This document shows positions 37,821 to 45,059 of a stretch of DNA of 64,000 nt, piece after piece. The translations under genes and the position numbers were made by a program. The DNA is from Bacteroidota bacterium (GTDB lineage: Bacteria; Bacteroidota; Rhodothermia; Rhodothermales; UBA10348). A model generated the notes under the pieces. It was not told the origin of the DNA. It did not search any database and saw only the letters and a program-made list of their open reading frames with translations. Positions within the stretch are counted from its first letter, which is position 1, and every line of letters starts with the position of its first letter. The stretch lies in the NCBI GenBank assembly GCA_022567305.1, contig JADFHF010000006.1, positions 62,001 to 126,000 on the forward strand, given 5' to 3'.

Positions 37821-37852
37821 AGGGGGCGTTCCGTTTGACGGCGCCCCTTCTT
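37821..37852 (+). terminator. Terminator-like hairpin after the palmitoyltransferase gene
   Basis: agggggcg (37821-37828) pairs with cgcccct (37842-37848) with one bulged G, followed by ttctta. It may stop or reduce transcription into the GNAT-HAD genes 95 bases on. Confidence 0.5.
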
Positions 37853-37946
37853 ACGTTAGGGAAGTGGCCAGGAAAAGGTATTGTCATCCTGAACCCTCCG
37901 ATCGATTTTCCTGGATTTTCTCTATTCATTCGATCAAAAAAGAGAC

Positions 37947-39083
37947 ATGGCTGCAGTTAGCGTATTCCGGGTAAACTCAAGCTCTGCGCGGCGAGCGTTT
38001 ATCAGCTATGTGTACAGACTGTATCAAAGTGATCAATTTTGGATACCACCGCTACGGCTTGATGCCGCGCGAGTACTGAACCCGAAGAAGAACGCCTTTT
38101 TTGAACACGGGCAAATTGAACTTTTTTTGGCAAAGGATAAAAGCGGTTTGATCGTTGGAAGAATTGCGGCTATAGTCAACGGAATGCACCTGAAGAAATA
38201 TGACGATGGTGTAGGTTTTTTTGGGTTTTTTGAATGCGAAGATGACTCGAATGTCGCCCAACTGCTTTTTGAAACAGCATCCGATTGGCTCCGGAAACAG
38301 GATCTGCGGGCTATGCGCGGACCTGTCAACCCGTCTCTTAACGACACGGCTGGATTACTGGTAGACGGGTTCGAACGCCGGCCTGCCATTCTCATGCCAT
38401 ACCACAAACCCTATTACGAGCGGCTGTTGTTAGAGGTAGGGTTCGAACGAGTCATGACCATGTGGTCGTACTACGCCCATCCGAGACTGATCAACGAAGA
38501 GCGACTGAACCGGGGTGCTAAGATTGTTCTCGGGAGGAATCCCAACTTTACGATTCGAATTATTGACATGGACGACTGGGAGAACGAAGTACGTATCATG
38601 CTCGATATATTCAACGATGCCTGGTCCGAAAACTGGGGTCATGTCCCCATGACCAAACGTGAAGTCCAGCAGCTTGCGGACGAAATGAGAATGATTGTGA
38701 TTCCAGAACTCTTCAATTTTGTCGAAGATGATGGAGAGCCTATCGGATTTAGCGCTTCCTTACCCGACCTCAATTACATCTTTTCAACGATCCGAAACGG
38801 TCGTCTTTTTCCTACGGGCGGGTTAAAACTCTTACTGGGTATGAAATTGAAGCTCGTGCGTGAGACGCGCATGCCGTTGATGGGTGTAAAGAAAAGTCAC
38901 CATGGAAAAGGTGTGGATGCTCTCATTGTTGCCGACATGCTAAAACGACATAGGTCGATCGGTATGCAGGGATGTGAGATGAGTTGGGTTCTCGACAGCA
39001 ACAACCGTATGAAGAATTTTCTAACTAGCATGGGCGCGGTGAAGGAAAACGAATACGCGCTCTACGAGAAGTCTATCCAGTGA
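37947..39083 (+). CDS. GNAT-fold acyltransferase, copy 1 (candidate ceramide-synthase-like)
   Basis: 378-residue protein with an acyl-CoA N-acyltransferase (GNAT-like) character, closely paralogous to the gene at 39715. Conserved blocks shared by both: RVLNPKKNAFFEHG-type N-terminal block, IVGRIAAIVNGMHLKKY, GVGFFGFFECEDD, MRGPVNPSLNDTAGLLVDGF, NDAWSENWGHVPMT, IRNGRLFPTGGLK and MPLMGVKKSHHGKGVDALI, the last resembling an acyl-CoA-binding loop, and a final QGCEMSWVLDSNN. Size and neighbourhood match bacterial N-acyltransferases of sphingolipid synthesis such as Caulobacter bCerS (from memory; inference). The stop overlaps the HAD start (TGATG). Confidence 0.72.
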   Translation: MAAVSVFRVNSSSARRAFISYVYRLYQSDQFWIPPLRLDAARVLNPKKNAFFEHGQIELFLAKDKSGLIVGRIAAIVNGMHLKKYDDGVGFFGFFECEDDSNVAQLLFETASDWLRKQDLRAMRGPVNPSLNDTAGLLVDGFERRPAILMPYHKPYYERLLLEVGFERVMTMWSYYAHPRLINEERLNRGAKIVLGRNPNFTIRIIDMDDWENEVRIMLDIFNDAWSENWGHVPMTKREVQQLADEMRMIVIPELFNFVEDDGEPIGFSASLPDLNYIFSTIRNGRLFPTGGLKLLLGMKLKLVRETRMPLMGVKKSHHGKGVDALIVADMLKRHRSIGMQGCEMSWVLDSNNRMKNFLTSMGAVKENEYALYEKSIQ

Positions 39084-39730
39084 TGGCCCGATTCTCCTTT
39101 GTTTACTTCGGTCTTGATGACACACTGTTGGATCTCCGGCGAACCGAGTATATGGCGCTTGCAGACCTTCACGTCAAGAACTACCTCGCCAGGTACCCGG
39201 AGTACGGGTCGAATATCCCTGGAGCCCAGGCCGCTTTTGTCATCACCGCCGAGGCGTATTCGGTGGGCATTTTGACTAACGGATTTGTCGAGGTTCAGCA
39301 TGCAAAAATGGACCAGTTTCCCGAACTAAGGGGTCGTGCGTCCGCCATGGTTATCAGCGAGGAGGTAGGTTTCATGAAGCCGGACCCGAGGATCTTCGCG
39401 CATGCAACCCAACTAGCTGCTGCAGACCCAGGCGAGATCCTGTATACCGGAGATTCCTATCGATCGGATGTACAAGGAGGAGCCGCAGCAAGATGGAATG
39501 CGGCCTGGTTCTCTCCAGGCGAAGATGACGGAAAACCGGACCATCGATTCCAAGACTCAACGGAACCAGCTTCTTTGCATAAATCTGCAGTAGCCCGCGG
39601 GTCAGCGACCCCCCCCATATCTGTTTCTTTCCTTCAGTATGGGCTGTTATTTTGCCAGTCTCTATTATTCTTTCAAAAATTCGATCCCGCCTCTCATCAT
39701 CAGCGTAGGCACGCATGGCAACATCCTTGA
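39083..39730 (+). pseudogene. Degenerate HAD hydrolase, copy 1
   Basis: Paralogue of the gene at 40851 but damaged in three ways. The nucleophile Asp10 of FDLDDTLLD is Gly (FGLDDTLLD; GAT to GGT). Compared with copy 2, residues 31-93 are missing by an in-frame deletion that removes most of the cap domain. After DGKPDHRF the sequence no longer matches and continues through low-quality coding with a run of eight C (39609-39616) into the next gene. Motifs II-IV remain (ILTNGF, MKPDPRIF, GDSYRSDV). It still follows copy 1 of the acyltransferase with the same TGATG overlap, so it was once functional. Homology ends near 39547. Confidence 0.85.
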
Positions 39731-40851
39731 TTTCCCGAGTGACATCCGGCTCGGACCGAAGGGCCTTTCTCGGCTATCCGTATCGTCTGTATCGGGAAGA
39801 TCGGCACTGGATTGCGCCTCTTCGACTCGATACCAAGCGCATTCTTAACCCGAAGAAAAACGCATTCTTCGAACACGGCGACATTCAGCTTTTTGTCGCC
39901 AGAGATTCGAGTCGTACGATCGTCGGAAGAATTGCAGCCATTATCAACGGGATGCACCTCAAGAAATACAACGATGGGGTAGGCTTCTTTGGCTTTTTTG
40001 AGTGCGAAGACGACACAGAAGTGGCCAAACAGCTGATTGACGAAGCCTCTGCCTGGCTCGTCGACCACGGATTGAAAACGGTCCGCGGGCCCGCAAACCC
40101 ATCTCTGAACGATACCTCAGGCCTCCTTGTCGACGGCTTTCACCGCTCTCCTGCCATCCTTATGCCCTACAACAAGCCCTACTACGAGCGATTGTTTGCA
40201 GACTGCGGATTAGAACGGGTGATGACGATGTGGTCGTATCACTTAATCGAACGGGATGCCGATATGGAGAGACTCGAGCGCGGTGCAAAACTCGTCCTGG
40301 CTAGAAATCCTATGTTGTCGGTCCGAATTTTCGACATGTCGGATTTCGAAAACGACATGCAAACGATGCTAGACATCTTTAATGATGCCTGGTCGGATAA
40401 CTGGGGGCATGTTCCAATGACTGACGGAGAGATCCGGCAGATCGCGGCTGAGATGAAGATGATCATTAGACCGGAACTGATCAATTTCGTAGAGGATGAC
40501 GGCGTCCCGGTCGGTTTCAGCGCTTCCATTCTAGATCTCAACTATACTTTATCGACGATTCGGAACGGTCGACTCTTCCCTACGGGTGCGCTGAAACTGT
40601 TTTTCGCTTTGAAATTGAACCTGATCAAAGAGATCCGGATGCCACTCATGGGGGTGAAGAAAAGCCATCATGGACGAGGGATCGACGCGCTGTTGGTCGC
40701 CGACATTGTGAAACGCGGCCTGGCGATCGGAATACAGGGATGTGAGATGAGCTGGGTTCTGGACGACAACGAGCGCCTGAAGAATTTTCTGGTCGGCATA
40801 GGCGGAGTAAAGGAAAACGAATATGCGCTGTTCGAAAAAGGCCTGACCTGA
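39715..40851 (+). CDS. GNAT-fold acyltransferase, copy 2 (candidate ceramide-synthase-like)
   Basis: Tandem paralogue of the gene at 37947: also 378 residues, with about two thirds identical residues by eye and no gaps seen. Same conserved blocks (NPKKNAFFEHGDIQLF, IINGMHLKKYNDGVGFFG, RGPANPSLNDTSGLLVDGF, MPLMGVKKSHHGRGIDALL, QGCEMSWVLDDNE). Differences concentrate at the N-terminus and between residues ~165 and 190, where substrate preference could have diverged. Coupled to an intact HAD gene by a TGATG overlap. Probable role: N-acylation of a long-chain base made by the enzyme at 36485 (inference from neighbourhood). Confidence 0.74.
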   Translation: MATSLISRVTSGSDRRAFLGYPYRLYREDRHWIAPLRLDTKRILNPKKNAFFEHGDIQLFVARDSSRTIVGRIAAIINGMHLKKYNDGVGFFGFFECEDDTEVAKQLIDEASAWLVDHGLKTVRGPANPSLNDTSGLLVDGFHRSPAILMPYNKPYYERLFADCGLERVMTMWSYHLIERDADMERLERGAKLVLARNPMLSVRIFDMSDFENDMQTMLDIFNDAWSDNWGHVPMTDGEIRQIAAEMKMIIRPELINFVEDDGVPVGFSASILDLNYTLSTIRNGRLFPTGALKLFFALKLNLIKEIRMPLMGVKKSHHGRGIDALLVADIVKRGLAIGIQGCEMSWVLDDNERLKNFLVGIGGVKENEYALFEKGLT

Positions 40852-41555
40852 TGGCCGACTACTCGTTCGTTTATTTTGATTTGGATGATACATTGCTCGA
40901 CCACCGCAGAGCAGAACGGCTCGCCCTTGGCAATCTCCACGAATTCTATTTGACCCTGTTCGACGGGCTTAACTTGACGTCTGTCCAGGACACCTACCAT
41001 GAGGTGAATACGGATGTTTGGCACAGATACGGAGATGGTCTGATCTCGAAAGAAAGGGCGAAACTGGAACGATTTGAACTCCTGCTTGAGAGACTTTTGA
41101 TAGATGGTCGCGCCCTTGCAGCGGATCTGAGCACCTATTACATGAGTCGATACGCGGAACATTGGTCCTTCGTACCGGGTGGCCGGGATGCGTTTCTAAC
41201 GATCGCTGACTCATTCCAGGTTGGCATCTTGACGAACGGTTTTACTGAAGTCCAGAATGACAAATTGGCTCGGTTCCCAGAAATCAAACGAGCAAGTTCT
41301 ACGATCGTTATCAGTGAGGAAGTCGGTTTCATGAAGCCTGATCCTCGCATCTTCCACCATGCAGCTGCGTTGGCGAACTGTTCTCCTGCGGATATACTCT
41401 ATATCGGAGATTCGTACCGCTCAGATGTCACGGGAGGAAAGGTTGCAGGATGGAATGTGGCCTGGTTCTCCCCTGGTGGAGAAAATGGAAAACCGGAACG
41501 TTGCTTCCGGGCCTGGCCAGAAATACTGGCGTGGATGGATCTTCCATCCGAGTGA
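40851..41555 (+). CDS. HAD-superfamily hydrolase (YjjG-like), copy 2, intact
   Basis: Phosphatase or nucleotidase of HAD subfamily IA. Nucleophile motif FDLDDTLLD (Asp10, Asp12), helical cap (residues ~30-105), motif II LTNGF, motif III Lys in MKPDPRIF, motif IV GDSYRSD. Layout and the VISEEVGFMKPDPR stretch are those of the YjjG group of noncanonical pyrimidine nucleotidases, but the lipid-like neighbourhood leaves other phosphomonoesters possible. Length 234. Translationally coupled to acyltransferase copy 2; the first module's HAD is broken, so this may serve both. Confidence 0.86.
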   Translation: MADYSFVYFDLDDTLLDHRRAERLALGNLHEFYLTLFDGLNLTSVQDTYHEVNTDVWHRYGDGLISKERAKLERFELLLERLLIDGRALAADLSTYYMSRYAEHWSFVPGGRDAFLTIADSFQVGILTNGFTEVQNDKLARFPEIKRASSTIVISEEVGFMKPDPRIFHHAAALANCSPADILYIGDSYRSDVTGGKVAGWNVAWFSPGGENGKPERCFRAWPEILAWMDLPSE

Positions 41556-42058
41556 TCGGTGGTTAATGACCACCTTTCCCGTGCAGATTGCGCTTTCTGC
41601 AAACAAATTCTACGAACAAAAAAAGCCACTCTCGCGGAGCAGCCCCTTTTGTTTCCTGACGCTCGAACCTCCCTTGGATTGGATCTCCCACCGAAGCAGT
41701 AGTGCCGCACCATCTGGGAGGTTCAGAATCTCTTGGTTTCCATTTCACCGGTTGCCCGGTGTCCTGGAGACACAGTCGGTTCTTTCGAACGTTCTGCGCT
41801 CGTCTAATACCGTATGGGCACACGACGTAGACAGCTCGCCCACGGACGGTTTCATGTGATCCTTCTTGAACCCGAAGGTTCTTTCCGGTCACACTTTCAT
41901 GTGTTTCGTCCGTCGCTCCGAAGAGTGATTTTCGTTGCACACTTTCACACACGCCAGATTCGATCCCGAAAGATCAATTCCGTTGTGCATGACCATGGAT
42001 CTGCTCTGAATTACCGAAGTATTTCTGAGATGGTACACGGTTCTCTTCCCTTCTGACC

Positions 42059-42074
42059 CGTCTCCGAAGAGACG
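42059..42074 (-). other. Hairpin with cUUCGg tetraloop
   Basis: Minus strand reads cgtctc-ttcg-gagacg, a perfect six-base stem closed by the extra-stable cUUCGg tetraloop common in structured RNAs. No gene adjoins it. Confidence 0.4.
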
Positions 42075-42770
42075 CGACAGCATGTAGAGAAGATGATTCC
42101 TCGCTTGCTACGTAACCCACCCGCTCGCCCATTAACGGCCGAAGCCATTTACGGTCTTGCTGATAGTATAGCATGCGGGGTTCTCCTTGGACCTGAACGA
42201 TTCGCCGGGACGATTCAATTCTGGTTCCAGGGAGGAATTGCTCACTTTACACGAACCTCTCTTTTGCCGAAGCAATCGAGTGATCGGTGCCAAGCCATCT
42301 TCTACCTTTCACCGGTCACTTGCCTTAAATGTCCAAACCTTGCGGTCCTTCGATTTTCGGCATCACGGTGATCGACATCCGATGCGAAACTAACTCCAGT
42401 CATTTACTCTCGAGAAGTTCATGACCTTCATCGCTAGCCGGAGCGTCGTCCTTGCGATCTTTCGATCGCGTGCGGGCCAACCTCATGCAGCCTAGAGACT
42501 CAGTCGCGTCAAGGAACGGTGCCGTTAAGCACTGGACGTATAATATCTAGGGACTGTCCGTAAGTCAATAGGACCCGGCTCGCTTTTAGTCCACAAAGAG
42601 TGCACAGAGATATCCACAGGTTTTCAGATGTTCTTGGGCCACAGAGCCTACGCGGGCTCGGGGGACGTGCGAACTTGAGCCGAACAAATTGGGTCTCGCA
42701 TGGGCTGAGTATTTCATAGCTTCCTGAGACTTCCGCCGGTCTCTACCGAGCACCCACTTCCCCAAAGCGC

Positions 42771-42801
42771 AAAAAGCCCGGCCGAAGAGACCGAGCTTTT
42801 T
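42771..42801. terminator. Intrinsic terminator-like hairpin
   Basis: aaaaagcccgg (42771-42781) pairs with ccgagcttttt (42791-42801) with one mismatch; the loop is nine bases. The A/T-ended arms make it usable on both strands: for the minus-strand rhomboid gene (stop at 42988) and for any plus-strand transcript from the GNAT-HAD genes. Confidence 0.6.
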
Positions 42802-42987
42802 GGTGCCCATTTTCTCTACGCGACTGAGAGCTCCCGGTCCGGGGTGCTTTCCAGGCGACATGAGTAATCCAAAGATACGCTGACATTCTCAGTTACGCAA
42901 AAAACAATAACGGTTTATTCTCTCGTTCTAGTAGAAAAACGAAAGGATATTGCAAAAATACGTGATAACAGTCGAGTCCAATAACGG

Positions 42988-43608
42988 TTATAACCCGATC
43001 TGTCCTAAAAAGATTTGGATCGATCTCGGCTCGATGAGAATGGTAAGGAGCACACCTCCGATAGCACCCCCGAGATGAGCCTCGTGTGCGATTCGACCCA
43101 GTTCGCCTTTGAATTTCTTCTTCATAGCGTAAATGGAAAACCCGACGAAGGCGAGCGCAAAAAACCATGCTGGCATCGGAACGACAAAGAACAATATCAG
43201 CTGCCGAAAAGGATTAAATAGACAAAAGGCGAAGACCAGTCCAGATATTGAACCGGACGCCCCGACCGCCGAGTAATTTTCATTCGAGCGATGAATGAAG
43301 TAAGAGAAAGCGCTCGCGGTCAAACTGGATCCGAAGTAAATCAAGAGGAAAGAAACGGAGCCAAGCGTGAGCTCGAGAAATGGCCCAAAATAATAGAGCG
43401 TAATCATGTTGAACGCCAGATGACCCAAGCCCGCATGAACGAATCCTCCGGTGATCAGTCTGTAGTATTCACGATGATCTCGAATTCGACTCGGTGTAAA
43501 GGCCATTCGACCTACGAGTGACGGATCCATGTTGAGCGAGTAGAGCCCTATCAGTCCGTTCACGAGAAGCAGAAAAAGGGAGAATGGAGCCTCTGTAAAA
43601 ATGCTCAT
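42988..43608 (-). CDS. Rhomboid-family intramembrane serine protease
   Basis: Six-helix intramembrane protease, 206 residues. Conserved His pair in GGFVHAGLGHLAFNM, catalytic Ser in GASGSISG (GxSG) and catalytic His in HEAHLGGAIGG. Active-site residues are complete. Substrate unknown. Minus strand, facing a 1.4-kb gene-free region; the sigma-factor gene lies ~175 bases upstream in the same direction. Confidence 0.92.
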   Translation of the reverse strand: MSIFTEAPFSLFLLLVNGLIGLYSLNMDPSLVGRMAFTPSRIRDHREYYRLITGGFVHAGLGHLAFNMITLYYFGPFLELTLGSVSFLLIYFGSSLTASAFSYFIHRSNENYSAVGASGSISGLVFAFCLFNPFRQLILFFVVPMPAWFFALAFVGFSIYAMKKKFKGELGRIAHEAHLGGAIGGVLLTILIEPRSIQIFLGQIGL

Positions 43609-43783
43609 GGTCGACGCAAATCCTCTATTGAAGGGTTTGTACTACGGTTCTCAAGTCAGACCCGGTGTACGGATGCATTTGGGCTAAGTTCAAGCCTGAG
43701 ATGCCCTGTGAAACCCGCGTCCACCCAGTCAACCGCCCGCATTTGATGTTCCACCGGACGATTCGTTCAGGCTTCAGATGGAT

Positions 43784-44440
43784 CTAGCCAATCAGCCGGT
43801 GCCGAGCTCTTTCCCGTGCGTATCGATCACGGACCCTTTTGTTGAAGCGCGCCATTCTCATTCGCAACGAGGTTTCCGTTGCGTCTACCAGCTCTGCGAT
43901 CTCACGATAGGTCATGGGTCCTTCGAACACTCGATAACGGAACAACTCTCGAACGACTTGCTCGGCGTTTTGAAGCTCTTCAAATGCGAATTGTACTTGA
44001 CGACGCTGTTCGTCACTGAACGATTCGAACTCGAATTTGGGATGGACAGAGACTGAATCTGTTCCTATCTGCTCGATGTCTACTGACGATAGCGCACACA
44101 CACGGCGCAAGTTTATGCGCTTTTTCTTCAGAAATCGTCGAAGATTGTTCTTGTACATCCGCCGACAGTAGTGAGAAACCAATCGAATCCGGTGCCATGA
44201 CTTCGAGAACTCGAATACACACTCACTTGCCAGGTCCTGAGCATCCTGCGTAGAGAGCAAGGATTCAGAACGACTCTTTGATATGAAATAGACCAATGCG
44301 CATCCATGTACCCACTCAAACATTCGGGATTTACTCAACTCATTTCCCTCCAGCGACTCGTCCAGCCACTCCTGAGGAAAATCAGTGTCGTAAACTGCGA
44401 GCTTTTTTGATTCGGCCGCTGGATTTTGCCTGTGTGACAT
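43784..44440 (-). CDS. RNA polymerase sigma-70-like factor, divergent
   Basis: Probable ECF-type sigma factor, 218 residues. The N-terminal half has a region-2-like helix (LSTQDAQDLASECVFEF, YCRRMYKNNLRRFLKK). The C-terminal part holds a region-4 helix-turn-helix (MTYREIAELVDATETSLRM then RMARFNKRV). The first ~45 residues are a non-standard extension, and region 2 departs from the consensus, so this may be a specialised branch. No anti-sigma gene adjoins; a universal stress protein gene is divergent 144 bases away. Confidence 0.75.
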   Translation of the reverse strand: MSHRQNPAAESKKLAVYDTDFPQEWLDESLEGNELSKSRMFEWVHGCALVYFISKSRSESLLSTQDAQDLASECVFEFSKSWHRIRLVSHYCRRMYKNNLRRFLKKKRINLRRVCALSSVDIEQIGTDSVSVHPKFEFESFSDEQRRQVQFAFEELQNAEQVVRELFRYRVFEGPMTYREIAELVDATETSLRMRMARFNKRVRDRYARERARHRLIG

Positions 44441-44584
44441 GAGTTCGGGTGTTCAAGCTGATCTGCCTCCTGACCCCGTTTGAATCAATTCATAACTAAC
44501 CAGTATGAAGATTTTCGGTACAACATTGCCCCTCCCCGAAAACGCGGCTATACTGAGATATCATCAATTAAGCTGGAGGTCGAA

Positions 44585-45040
44585 ATGAGAATTCTTTTTG
44601 CGACCGATTTGCGCGAACCATCGAGTATTACGGCTCAGGTTCAAGAGCTGACAAACAATTTGAACAGCGATCTTTATGTTCTTCACGTTCACGTGCCCAC
44701 CCCAACCGCACCGTTGGCTGTCGATCCGATGAGTGGCTTTGGGGAAATGGCCTACGCGCTATACGATCCATCTATCGAGCGCTCGATCGTTGAAGCGGAA
44801 CGCCATGAATTTGATCGTTTCGTGGGCGATCGATTTGCGAGGCCCGTCAGACCCGCCCTTCTGACCGGGGATCCTGCAAGAGTCATTCTCGATAACGCAG
44901 ACGAACTCAAGGTGGACATGATTATCATGGCCAAGCGACGTCATAGCGCCATCCAGAGAATGCTTCTTGGAAGTGTGACCAACGTCGTGGCTAGAGAATC
45001 CAGCCATGCCGTTCTCTTACTTCCGATCGGTGAAGAGTAG
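44585..45040 (+). CDS. Universal stress protein (UspA family)
   Basis: Cytoplasmic stress protein of 151 residues with a single USP fold. Starts MRILFATDLREPS at ATG 44585, preceded by a good ribosome-binding site (ctggaggt); an in-frame ATG 35 codons upstream gives an implausible extension. The ATP-binding pattern near the C-terminus is partly kept (GSVTNVVARESSHAVLLL), so nucleotide binding is possible. Convergent with dsbD. Confidence 0.85.
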   Translation: MRILFATDLREPSSITAQVQELTNNLNSDLYVLHVHVPTPTAPLAVDPMSGFGEMAYALYDPSIERSIVEAERHEFDRFVGDRFARPVRPALLTGDPARVILDNADELKVDMIIMAKRRHSAIQRMLLGSVTNVVARESSHAVLLLPIGEE

Positions 45041-45059
45041 GCCGCGGAGATTACACCCT

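Larger units (their letters stand above)
41556..42987. other. Long stretch without recognisable genes
   Basis: About 1.4 kb. Frames of up to ~165 codons exist but none reads like a protein family, and codon choice looks random. Visible structure: a direct repeat of cacactttca at 41892 and 41938, a UUCG-type hairpin at 42059-42074 on the minus strand, and a strong terminator-like hairpin at 42771-42801. It could be decayed genes, a structured non-coding RNA, or both. Confidence 0.5.

Noticed and set aside
42551-42566. A ggactgtcc-type end resembling insertion-sequence termini.
   Set aside because: No second inverted copy, target duplication or transposase remnant was found.
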